This document shows, one piece after another, positions 17,178 to 25,800 of a stretch of DNA of 49,204 nucleotides. Source of the stretch: Bacillus suaedaesalsae (lineage in GTDB: Bacteria; Bacillota; Bacilli; Bacillales; SA4); NCBI RefSeq assembly GCF_016890225.1, contig NZ_JAFELM010000009.1, positions 1 through 49,204 of the forward strand, read 5' to 3'. The position numbers were made by a program, and so were the translations under genes. Numbering within the stretch: position 1 is the first letter of the stretch; each line of letters opens with the position of its first letter. The notes beneath the pieces were generated by a model. It did not search any database and was not told the DNA's origin. It saw nothing but the letters and a program-made list of their open reading frames with translations.

Positions 17178-17822
17178 TTATTCCTCCTTTAATTTTACTA
17201 TCCAATTTATTAAATCCTGTTGATTTTGTAATGAAACCGCATGTGGTTCTTCATAGCTTCTGAATGTAACGCGTGCACCTAACTGTTCAAAATACTCTTT
17301 ACTTTCAACTCCCCACTCATATGGTAACACTTGATCATGCTTACCATGAGAAATGAAAACAGAGAGATCTGTTACTTTCTTAATTGTATATTCCTCTTTT
17401 ACAAAGGCTGGAATATAACCACTTAATGCAACAATTCCCTTGATCTTATTGACGAGTGTTAATGCTAGTGTTTCTGAGAGAATAGCACCTTGGCTAAATC
17501 CAAGTAAGAATAGATTATTTGTGTCTATATTATACTGTTCAATCGTATAGTCAATGAAACTTGAAAGCCTTGTAATCGCCTCATCGAACACGTCACGGTG
17601 TGGCTTCCCGTACCCTTGAATCGTAAAATAAGCATACCCCGGAGGCTGATTTAAGTGGCCACGAATGCTAAATATATAAAATTGTTCTTCTAATCCGTCT
17701 AGTAAGGAGAGCATATTTCTTTCATTACTACCCATTCCGTGCATAAGGAATATGGCAGGATATCTTTTAATAGGATCGATATGATTTGGTTTACGTACTT
17801 CATATATCATTGGTTCGTTCAT
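17178..17822 (-). CDS. Alpha/beta hydrolase, phospholipase/carboxylesterase family (MhqD-like)
   Basis: About 214 residues from an ATG with GAGGTGAAGAGC upstream. The catalytic triad is readable: Ser in LLGFSQGAIL, Asp in SHGKHDQVLP, His in YEEPHAVS. FLMHGMGSNERNML supplies the oxyanion region. Length and motifs fit the small esterase group that includes B. subtilis MhqD and YtpA-like proteins. Cytoplasmic, with no signal peptide. Its last codons contain the ribosome binding site of the dioxygenase gene, so the two are translationally linked. It is divergent from the XRE-cupin regulator at 18020 with about 200 bases between, so that regulator may control it. The exact substrate is unknown. 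Confidence 0.88.
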   Translation of the reverse strand: MNEPMIYEVRKPNHIDPIKRYPAIFLMHGMGSNERNMLSLLDGLEEQFYIFSIRGHLNQPPGYAYFTIQGYGKPHRDVFDEAITRLSSFIDYTIEQYNIDTNNLFLLGFSQGAILSETLALTLVNKIKGIVALSGYIPAFVKEEYTIKKVTDLSVFISHGKHDQVLPYEWGVESKEYFEQLGARVTFRSYEEPHAVSLQNQQDLINWIVKLKEE

Positions 17823-18019
17823 GCTCTTCACCTCACTACTGTATTAACTATCTAAGCTAAAGCAAATGGCTTATACAAAATGCATATTGAGTACATAATG
17901 TTGTATCTTAATATAGATATTTGTTATTTATAAGTTAACAAGAAACTATGTAGATTGTCAACGGTAAATTTGCTATTATAGAAATAAGTTTTTTATTAGA
18001 AAACCCCTGAGGTGATAAC

Positions 18020-18559
18020 ATGGATATTGGTACGAAAGTACGCGCAATACGCAATAGAAAGAAAATTACAATTGCCCAAATGTGTGAAGGAACGGGATTA
18101 TCGAAGGGATTCATTAGTAATGTTGAAAACAACAACACCTCCCCTTCTATCTCTACATTACAAACCATCGCTACTTTTCTAGACGTTCCACTCCCCTATT
18201 TATTACTAGAAAAGAACCAGCACATGAATGTCGTTCGAAAAGAAGAACGAACGACTACAACGTTTAATGGTTTAACCATTGAGCATTTAACATCTAGAGG
18301 TGGCTTACGAACGATGATTGTAGAAGTACCTCCAGGAGGTTCAATTGGCAAGCCTCATGCTCACGAAGGAGAAGAATGCCACCTGGTGATACAAGGGAAA
18401 ATTTTAGCCGAGCAAGGTGAAGATTCATTTTTATTAGAAGAAGGCGATTCATTCAGTTGGAATGCTAGTGTACCTCATTATGTAAAAAACATCAGTGATG
18501 AGAAGGCAATCGTGCTTATTTCCGTATATTCAGATACAGAACTGCGTGATGTATTTTAA
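18020..18559 (+). CDS. XRE-family transcriptional regulator with C-terminal cupin domain
   Basis: 179 residues, ATG behind CTGAGGTGATAAC. An N-terminal helix-turn-helix (about 5-60: IAQMCEGTGLSKGFISNVEN) is joined to a cupin sensor (about 105-175: GKPHAHEGEECHLVIQGK and EEGDSFSWNASVPHYVKN). The histidines of the cupin are present, so a metal or small ligand may bind. Proteins of this build (PuuR and related) regulate neighbouring catabolic or detoxification genes. The divergent hydrolase-dioxygenase operon is the obvious candidate target. A DUF421 gene follows 50 bases downstream and may be co-transcribed. Confidence 0.92.
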   Translation: MDIGTKVRAIRNRKKITIAQMCEGTGLSKGFISNVENNNTSPSISTLQTIATFLDVPLPYLLLEKNQHMNVVRKEERTTTTFNGLTIEHLTSRGGLRTMIVEVPPGGSIGKPHAHEGEECHLVIQGKILAEQGEDSFLLEEGDSFSWNASVPHYVKNISDEKAIVLISVYSDTELRDVF

Positions 18560-18610
18560 CATTCATATTCAAGCCAGGACTTGGAGATGCTAGAGTGAGG
18601 AAGTATAGCA

Positions 18611-19318
18611 TTGATGGGTGGGCATTATATGGGATATATCGGACAGATCACAGTTGAGCTTGTCGTGGGACTTCTTGCGTTGTTAGTTGCTACTAAAATT
18701 GTAGGTAAAACACAAATTTCACAGCTAACTCCCTTTGATTTTATTTCAGCAATTGTTTTGGGCGAGTTAGTCGGCAATGCTCTCTACGATTCTAAAATTC
18801 ATGTTTGGAGCATTTTGTATGCCATTGCCATGTGGACTTTATTAATTTATATCATTCTGATCATCACACAAAAATTCAGAAGTACCCGCACGTTTCTCGA
18901 AGGCAACCCGGCAATTCTAATTCGAAATGGAGTCATCGACCGAGAACAGTTAAGATTAAACAAATTGGATATTAATGAACTTCAGCAACTTCTTAGGCAG
19001 GAAAAAGATATCTTCTCTCTCCGCGAAGTAGAATTTGCTATCCTCGAACCAAATGGACAAATAAGTGCAATGAAGAAACCAAGATACGTAAACCCTACCG
19101 TTCAAGATCTCGGTCTACAGCAGAAAAAAGTATTTTTGCCCATCTCTCTAATCAACGATGGTGTCATTGACTATGATAATTTAAAGACCTCTGGATATGA
19201 TGAACAGTGGTTGCGAGACCAACTTATTGAAAATGGAATAAATCGAGCAGAAGATGTTTTATTCGCAGATTGGATCGAGGAAGAAGGATTTTTCTATCAA
19301 AAAAAGGAGCCTCGTTAG
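18611..19318 (+). CDS. DUF421 (YetF-like) membrane protein
   Basis: 235 residues from TTG with GTGAGGA at good distance; ATGs at 18614 and 18629 (the latter behind GGGTGG) are alternatives. Three N-terminal membrane segments include the family signature LTPFDFISAIVLGELVGNAL. A soluble C-terminal half follows with FLEGNPAILIRNGVID, LRQEKDIFSLREVEFAILE and GYDEQWLRDQL. B. subtilis has several such proteins (YetF, YrbG, YdfR, YkjA and others); some affect spore germination or membrane properties, but no biochemical reaction is established as far as I know. A terminator overlaps the 3' end. Confidence 0.9.
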   Translation: MMGGHYMGYIGQITVELVVGLLALLVATKIVGKTQISQLTPFDFISAIVLGELVGNALYDSKIHVWSILYAIAMWTLLIYIILIITQKFRSTRTFLEGNPAILIRNGVIDREQLRLNKLDINELQQLLRQEKDIFSLREVEFAILEPNGQISAMKKPRYVNPTVQDLGLQQKKVFLPISLINDGVIDYDNLKTSGYDEQWLRDQLIENGINRAEDVLFADWIEEEGFFYQKKEPR

Positions 19319-19329
19319 AAGCTCCTTTT
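19302..19329. terminator. Bidirectional terminator between the DUF421 gene and minJ
   Basis: AAAAGGAGC / GCTCCTTTT, 9-bp stem with a 10-base loop containing the DUF421 stop codon. Flanks give T-runs in both directions. It serves the two convergent genes. Confidence 0.85.
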
Positions 19330-20519
19330 CATCCTACATGTTCTTGTATCGCCAGTTTTTCATCATGAACAAAAAGCATACCTAATTCATGATGCTCTCC
19401 ATCATAAAGTGCCCGCTGCACTAAACGCAACTCACCATTATGATCTTTCACTTCTAACTTCACAAACGCTGCATTTTTTTGCAATGAATAATAAAACTCT
19501 TCTACACTACTTATTGAATTCCCATTTACTTTTGTGATTAATTCTCCAACTTTTAATGCCATTTTTTCGGCTGGAGACTTTGGGATAATTCCTAGTATCA
19601 CAAGACCTTGATCACGGCGAGAAAAAAATAAATGGTCGTCATCCTGAATACGTTGCTGCAGAGACATGAGCTCTCTTCCGATAATAGCTAGTAACGCAAC
19701 TGCTAGTCCCATTAGTGGAATCCAGTACGTTGACACTGCTAACAATGTCATAAAAATAGCTAATGCCATCACACGGCGCCCTGTAAAATGAGTTGCTTCA
19801 CTCGGTAATCCACTGCGTGTTCGTTGGAAAAATCCTATCCCAAACGGAACTAAACATAACGCATACGCTTCTTGACCAATTGCTAAAAGCGGCCACCAAG
19901 GAAAGAAAGACGTCACTGCTTCTCCAGGTAGTAAAACGAATACAGGAAGCATCCAAAGTCGATTCGATACATGCAAGCCTATCATTCTACCTCGTTTACT
20001 AGTTTCCAAACGAGGAGAGCTAAATCGCTTGCCATCCTTCATAATGAGGTATCCCTCTGCAAGTAGCAGCAAAGCTAGTAAACTACTAAGCGCTAACGGA
20101 TTCATCGCTGCAATATCTGCTACCATCGTGTCGATTGTTGCTACCCCGGTTGTTAGATGACTTGCAAATAGAGAGAATAATAGAGTCAAGCCGACAACAT
20201 AAGCCGGTGACAGTAAACGTGTCTTGAATGTCAACCCAAGTACTAGCGTAAGTGCCGCCAAGAGGACAAGAGCACCGAATGGAACAACTAGCCCAAGTGC
20301 GATTGTCACTAATGATACAATCAAGCCTGGAAGCAACCCTTGTGTCAGCATCGCCTTCGTCTCACTAATCATATCAAAAATACGAACGTGGAAAAACTTC
20401 CTCTCCTGCTTGACTCGATACATCCCCATCACAATCGACAAGATAATGAAAAAATAAAACAATGGATGAACAAAAAAGCGACCTATCCCCATTAATAATT
20501 CAAAAAACCAACTATCCAT
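19329..20519 (-). CDS. minJ: Division-site topological determinant MinJ (PDZ membrane protein)
   Basis: 396 residues, matching B. subtilis MinJ (YvjD). About seven membrane segments fill residues 1-265 (LFYFFIILSIVMGM and others). A cytoplasmic-type PDZ domain follows at about 285-375 (LGIIPKSPAEKMALKVGE, ITKVNGNSISSVEEFYY). MinJ links DivIVA to MinCD at the septum and poles, preventing extra divisions. ATG start with AGAGGTGG upstream. It follows ctpB in the same direction, as in B. subtilis, but a 577-base gene-free stretch with a repeat array and the ctpB terminator separates them here. The name rests on architecture, length and neighbourhood together. Confidence 0.88.
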   Translation of the reverse strand: MDSWFFELLMGIGRFFVHPLFYFFIILSIVMGMYRVKQERKFFHVRIFDMISETKAMLTQGLLPGLIVSLVTIALGLVVPFGALVLLAALTLVLGLTFKTRLLSPAYVVGLTLLFSLFASHLTTGVATIDTMVADIAAMNPLALSSLLALLLLAEGYLIMKDGKRFSSPRLETSKRGRMIGLHVSNRLWMLPVFVLLPGEAVTSFFPWWPLLAIGQEAYALCLVPFGIGFFQRTRSGLPSEATHFTGRRVMALAIFMTLLAVSTYWIPLMGLAVALLAIIGRELMSLQQRIQDDDHLFFSRRDQGLVILGIIPKSPAEKMALKVGELITKVNGNSISSVEEFYYSLQKNAAFVKLEVKDHNGELRLVQRALYDGEHHELGMLFVHDEKLAIQEHVG

Positions 20520-20639
20520 ACTCGCTCACCACCTCTAAAACTAGAATTCAACTACTAGTTTTCAAACTTCCGATAATTATTATCTCTATTTTACCAAATC
20601 CTTCTTCATTCGTAATTGTTTTTTAATGGAAAAGTGAAA

Positions 20640-20830
20640 ATGTGCCTGATATTTTGTTGGTTTTTGTTGTTTTGGGGTCTTTTGGGTAGATTTCCGCTAG
20701 TTTTGTTCTGGTGTTTGGGTAGAGTTTAGTAGTTTCTTGGCCCGTTTGCGTTGGTTGAGGTGGGGTTTAGTAGATTCTTTGGTGAGTTTGTGCTGGTTTT
20801 GGGATGGAGTTGATGTATTTGGGAAAAGTT
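20640..20830. repeat. G+T-skewed stretch with imperfect repeats
   Basis: The plus strand is nearly devoid of C and A runs and contains GTTTAGTAGTTTCTTGG at about 20727 and GTTTAGTAGATTCTTTGG at about 20766, about 40 bases apart. A weaker relative (GTAGATTTCCGCTAGTTTTG) precedes them. Each unit ends in a TTGCGTTGG or TTGTGCTGG-like block. It directly adjoins the TCGGCGA array. No gene is seen. Confidence 0.55.
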
Positions 20831-20843
20831 TGGGGGATTTTTA

Positions 20844-21031
20844 TCAGCGGGTTTAGATGGTTTTCGGCGAAGGTGGCCCTTATCGGCGAAAATGAGCAGT
20901 TTATCGGCGATTTTTGCACATTTTCCGGCGATATTCTATGATATATCGGCGAAAATGATAGTTGTTTCGGCGATTTTTCATTTATTCGGCGAACCCACAA
21001 CCGTTTCGGCAAATCCACCTTAATTCTGCGA
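20844..21031. repeat. Ten-copy TCGGCGA array, period 19-21 bp
   Basis: Cores start at 20844 (TCAGCGG), 20864, 20883, 20904, 20925 (CCGGCGA), 20946, 20967, 20986, 21006 (TCGGCAA) and 21025 (TCTGCGA). Six of the ten are exact TCGGCGA. Spacings are 20, 19, 21, 21, 21, 21, 19, 20 and 19 bases, about two turns of the helix, so all cores lie on one face of the DNA. The DNA between cores is AT-rich and varied, often AAAATGA or TTTTT following. There are no CRISPR-like long repeats. Function unknown. Confidence 0.88.
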
Positions 21032-21062
21032 AGAACATGCATCTTCTCCCACATACAAAAAA

Positions 21063-21088
21063 AGGCACACCCCCTAAAGGATGTACCT
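21063..21088 (-). terminator. Terminator after ctpB
   Basis: On the minus strand AGGTACATCC pairs with GGGGTGTGCCT (10 bp, two G-U pairs) followed by TTTTTTTG. It lies 8 bases beyond the ctpB stop. Confidence 0.85.
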
Positions 21089-21096
21089 CTCACACT

Positions 21097-22551
21097 TTAT
21101 TTAAATAACGCCTTCATCGCCTCATCTAGCTGTGCATCGTTTTTCGGATCGCGCACTTTTTCAATGAGAAGTTGTTGCAGCTTACCAGCTGTTTCTTTTG
21201 TGACTTTTCCAGTCTCTTCAAGCTTAGCTGACTTTTGGAACGCTTTTACCGCTTCTTCTGTTTCCTTACTGAAGTAGCCATCGACACGTCCTGGGTCAAA
21301 GCCTAATCCTTTTAACATGATTTGAGCGTTTTTCACTTGTTCGTTGTTTGCATCTACTACTAAGTCTTTTTCAATGTTCAATGGATTTGCATAGAAGTAT
21401 GCAGGCTGATTAACTGGGATTGTTGGTTCCACACCTTTTTCATGAATCCAGTTTCCATCAGATGTTAACCATTTAAAGAACGTTAACTTGATGTTACTTC
21501 CATCACCCATTGGCACAGCGTTTTGAACGGTACCTTTACCGAATGATTTCTTCCCAACTAACTCATAGCCACCCGCTTCTTTCATGGCAGCAGCCATAAT
21601 TTCTGAAGCAGATGCGCTTCCTTCATCGATTAGAACTGTAATTGGATATGGCTTCTTCTCTGTAATTGAAGAGAAATAACGCTGCTTTTCACCTTTACGA
21701 TCCTCAATTTGCACATAAGGCTTATCCTTTGGAATGAATAGCTTTAACATTTGCTCAACACTTTCTAAGTAACCGCCTGGGTTTCCACGAACGTCGATCA
21801 CAAGCCCCTTCATACCTTTATCTTCTAAATCCTTCACTGCTTTTTCGAAATCTTGTGCTGTATCTTCAGAGAAAGATGTCACTTCAATGTAGCCAACATT
21901 TTTCCCGTCTACCTTTTTCATTTCAGGATAAACTGTCTCAAGCGGAATTTCATCACGTACAACAGGAATCGTCATGACTTCATTCACACCTGGACGCATA
22001 ATATCCAACTTCACTGTACTGCCCTTTTCGCCGCGAATTTTTAAAACGGCTTCATATAAGTCAAGCCCTTCAATACTCTCGCCATCCACCTTCACAACTT
22101 GGTCATTTGGTTTCAAACCCGCTTTTTCTGCAGGTGAATCTTTAAATGGTGCAACAATTGTTACCTTCCCGTCCACCATACTAACCTCAGCACCAATTCC
22201 TTCAAAGGAAGATTCAAGGTTTGATGAAAATTGATCTGCCGTTTCTTTATCCATATATACTGAATAAGGGTCTTTCAGCTTGCCAATCATCCCTTCGATT
22301 GCACCCTCTATCAGTTCTTCACCTTTAATTTCCTCTACATAGTTCGTTGAGATAAGCTCATAAGCTTGCATCACTTTCTCGAAGCCAACAGGATCTTGCG
22401 CATCGCCTTCTTCTGTTTTATTCGATCCTGACTCTACCTTTGTTTCGTTACTAGCTGATTCATGACCAAACTGATTCATAACTAAGTACGTTCCACCGCT
22501 ACCAACAAGTAAAGAAACTGCCATCAATAGTGCTGTGACTTTCTGGTTCAT
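21097..22551 (-). CDS. ctpB: Carboxy-terminal processing protease (S41), CtpB type
   Basis: 484 residues, close to B. subtilis CtpB (480). N-terminal signal/anchor (VTALLMAVSLLVGSGGTYLV), PDZ domain (about 95-180; GLKPNDQVVKVDGESIEGLD), S41 protease core with Ser in EGSASASEIMAAAMKEAGG (near 309) and Lys in KKSFGKGTVQ (near 334), and a C-terminal peptidoglycan-binding domain (about 395-450; LGFDPGRVDGYFSKETEEAV). In B. subtilis CtpB cleaves SpoIVFA across the forespore membranes and so helps activate sigma-K, which suggests a sporulating host. ATG behind GAGGAGGATG. A terminator separates it from minJ. The serine-lysine dyad is intact. Confidence 0.95.
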   Translation of the reverse strand: MNQKVTALLMAVSLLVGSGGTYLVMNQFGHESASNETKVESGSNKTEEGDAQDPVGFEKVMQAYELISTNYVEEIKGEELIEGAIEGMIGKLKDPYSVYMDKETADQFSSNLESSFEGIGAEVSMVDGKVTIVAPFKDSPAEKAGLKPNDQVVKVDGESIEGLDLYEAVLKIRGEKGSTVKLDIMRPGVNEVMTIPVVRDEIPLETVYPEMKKVDGKNVGYIEVTSFSEDTAQDFEKAVKDLEDKGMKGLVIDVRGNPGGYLESVEQMLKLFIPKDKPYVQIEDRKGEKQRYFSSITEKKPYPITVLIDEGSASASEIMAAAMKEAGGYELVGKKSFGKGTVQNAVPMGDGSNIKLTFFKWLTSDGNWIHEKGVEPTIPVNQPAYFYANPLNIEKDLVVDANNEQVKNAQIMLKGLGFDPGRVDGYFSKETEEAVKAFQKSAKLEETGKVTKETAGKLQQLLIEKVRDPKNDAQLDEAMKALFK

Positions 22552-22854
22552 AAAACATCCTCCTCACCCAAGCTCCAAGTTCAAGTTATGTACTATTTTA
22601 AAGCTTTCTTATCCAAATTACACTTTTTTGTTTAAAAAAACACCACAACGAACTAAAGTGTGATGCTTTCTAGTCAATCTTATGCAGTGCTTGTACATAA
22701 TATGAATAACTTCTGATTGAAATACAATAGTAAATATTTTCTACTAGTTAATGATAGTTTCCTCCCTCTGCCTTTGCAAGTAATAAGTGATAAACCATCT
22801 TGTTCCTAAACAACAAAGCAGTCCCCCGAAAAGTAGAGGACTGCTTTTGTATCA
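22552..22854. other. Gene-free stretch upstream of ctpB
   Basis: 303 bases: the ctpB ribosome binding site near 22558, AT-rich DNA that should contain the ctpB promoter, and the terminator of the giant FN3-like gene at 22815-22847. Nothing else recognised. Confidence 0.6.
22815..22847 (-). terminator. Terminator after the FN3-like surface protein gene
   Basis: AAAGCAGTCC / GGACTGCTTT, a 10-bp stem with a 13-base loop, a few bases past the stop codon; T-rich sequence follows on the minus strand. Confidence 0.8.
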
Positions 22855-25800
22855 TTATTTCTTAACGATGACTGTCGTATGACCTTTTACTAAATAGCCA
22901 TCAACGTAACCTTCAAACTCTACCAATACCTCGGATGGTGTCCAAGTAAAATCAGATCTCTCAAATTTGAATTGGCCATTTTTAGCTTGGTTGTAGTAAC
23001 CGTTGTTACTATTTAGAGCACTAACACCGTTTAGTGTCGCTGAATCTAGGTTGATTTTCCCTTTAAATTCAGCTGGTACATCAACACGAACTGTGAAGAC
23101 TCCTTTGTTTCCTTTAATAACTTTTGGAGTTACTTCAATAGTAGCAGGAATATATACGTTGAACGTTTTAGAAATCGTTGATTGGTTTCCTACTTTATCA
23201 ATTGCAGTTACATTGATCGTGTAAGTACCCGGCTTGTTTAGAGATAAAGTTGACCCATTTTCTACTTCTAAATCATTAACTGTCATAACTTCTGATGCCA
23301 TTCCAGAAAGCTTGTCCGCAGCCTTGTAAGTTAACGTTACAGAGCTTCCTAATTCATATAGTTCATTTACATTCATTGAAAGTTCCGGAGCTGTTTTATC
23401 AATTTTGACTTCAACAGTTCGAACTGCTTCCCAGTTCCCAACATGATCTATTGAGAAGTAAGAGATTTCATTTACATCTTCTTGGTTAACTGTAAAAGCA
23501 GTTCCTTCCTGATAATCAGATCCATTGATTGAATAGTAAGTCAAAGCTGAACCACTATGTTCATCAGTTGTTGTTAATGTAACCTGTACATCATCCTTAG
23601 ACCATTCTTCTGTTACATTTGAAACTGTAACGGGAGCGGTTTTATCGATCATCACATTTGAAGTTTGAGCTTGTTCAATATTACCCGCTTTATCTACTGA
23701 GTAATACGAAACTTTGCTTATACCTTCTTGTGAAACCGTAAAGCTAGTTCCTTCTTGGAAATTAGATTCATTAATTGAATAGAATGTTTTTGAGATACCA
23801 CTATGTGCATCTTCTGCAGTTAGCGTAACTTGTACATCTTCATTCGTCCATGCCTCTGTGATAGTTGATTGTGTCACAGGTGATGATTTATCAATCTTCA
23901 CGATTACCGTTTGGATATCTTCTCTATTACCTGCTTTATCAATTGAATAAAATACAACTTCATTTAAACCTTCTTGATTAACAGTAAAAGTTGATCCCTT
24001 TTTCAATTCAGAACCATTGATCGAATAATACGTTGCTTCTACTCCACTTAGTACATCAAGGGCTGTAAGAGTCACAGGTACATCATCTGTATACCAGTTT
24101 TCCGAAACATTTGATGCAGTAGTTGGAGCCGTACGATCCACTTTTACTGAAAGTGTTTTAGCTTCTTCCTTGTTACCTGCATGATCAATAGAATAGTAAG
24201 AGACTTCATTTGTTCCTTCTTGATCAACCGTAATGCTTGTCCCCTCTTGGTAAGCTGAACCGTTGATAGAATAGAATGTGCTCGATACTCCACTTAATTC
24301 ATCTGATGCTGTTAGTGTCACTGTATGTGATTGACTGAATGCAGTAGTGATCTCGTTCGTTACAGTGGTTGGAGCAGTTTTGTCAATCTTGCTATAAATT
24401 GTTTTAACTTCTTCTTTGTTTCCTACTTTGTCGATTGAGTAGAACTGAACTTTATTTGAACCTTCTGCTGTTACAGTAATAGTTGTTCCTTCAACAAATG
24501 GTCCTTCATTTACAGAATAGAACGTCTTAGCAACTCCCGTTTCATCATCTGTTGCTTGCAATGTGATTGTCTGGTCGCTATTGACCCACTTCTCGTTCTC
24601 CACTGTCGTAGTTACAGGAGCTGTAGTATCAATAATTAGCTTTGCAAGTACAACATTAGATGGCGTGGATTCACCGAATGAATTACTATAGGATGTCACC
24701 ACATATTCATGGTTTGCATAAGACAAGTTTTGAATTGTATAAGAAAGATTGTTAATTTTCTCTGCAACTAACACTTTTTCACCATCAATTATCTCATATA
24801 AATTATAACCATTTGCATACGTGACAAAATTCCACACAACGCGTGCACTAGTATCACTTAACAGCGTTAGGTTTGCCTCTGGAGCTTGCATTACCGGATA
24901 CACAATGGTTTCTGTTACTTTGTTAGAAGGAACAGAATCAACAAATCTTGTACTGGATGCAACTACCTCAAAAGAGTGAGTGTCTTCTGATAAATTGTAA
25001 ACCTTGTAGGTTAGAGCTGTTCCTTTATAAATCTGCTCTTTCCCTTCCTGGGTTACCTTGTACACTTTATATTCGTTTGCCCATGGTACACCTTTCCAGG
25101 CAAGTGTAATGTTATTTGCATTAAAAACAGTACTCGTTACAACTGGCGGTTGAACAATCGGCCAAGTTAAATTAAATATTAATTTACTAGATTCAGGTGA
25201 TTCTCCAAAACGTGTACTAAATGAGTTTACCTCATATGTGTAATCACCTTCTGGCATATTTGTGAATGTAGTAGTTGTTGTGTTGTTAACAGTTCTTTTA
25301 AAAATCTTTTCTCCGTCTACAACTTGATAAATATGATATCCATTTGCATACGTTGATGCTGTCCAACTCAGTTTGATGTCATTTCCATTCACAATACTGT
25401 TTACCACCGTTTTAGGTGCTTGCATGATTGGATGAATTAATTCAAAACTAAGGTCACTACCTTCTGCTGATTCTCCAAAGCGAGAACTAAATGATTTCAC
25501 TTCATAGTGATAATCACCTTCTGGCATATTGACAAATGTATAAAATGTACCAGTAACTGTTGTCTTCAGGATTTTTTCTCCATCAACAACCTGATAGATT
25601 TTATATCCAGAAGCATAGCTTGATGCACTCCACTGCAATTTAATATCATTTCCATTCACAATGCTTTTCACCAAGTTTTCAGGAGCTTGCATTGTTGGAT
25701 GCACTAAGTCTAAGCTAATTTCACTACTCTCTTCTGATTCACCAAATCTATTACTATATGAATGCACCTCATATTGGTAATTTCCTTCCGGCATGTTCAC

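Larger units (their letters stand above)
20520..21096. other. Gene-free stretch between ctpB and minJ
   Basis: 577 bases. From the right it holds the ctpB terminator (21063-21088), the TCGGCGA array (20844-21031), then about 190 bases strikingly rich in G and T on the plus strand (20640-20830), then the upstream region of minJ. An open frame can be drawn through the array on the minus strand (20767-21093), but its sequence is only the translated repeat (FSPI and KSPxN units), so I do not call a gene. Confidence 0.75.

Noticed and set aside
20844-21031. CRISPR array
   Set aside because: The repeated unit is only 7 bases with 12-14 base gaps, and there are no cas genes.
20767-21093. Open frame of 108 codons on the minus strand across the TCGGCGA array
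   Set aside because: Its residues are only the repeat translated (FSPI, KSPxN units). No ribosome binding site fits well and it covers the ctpB terminator.
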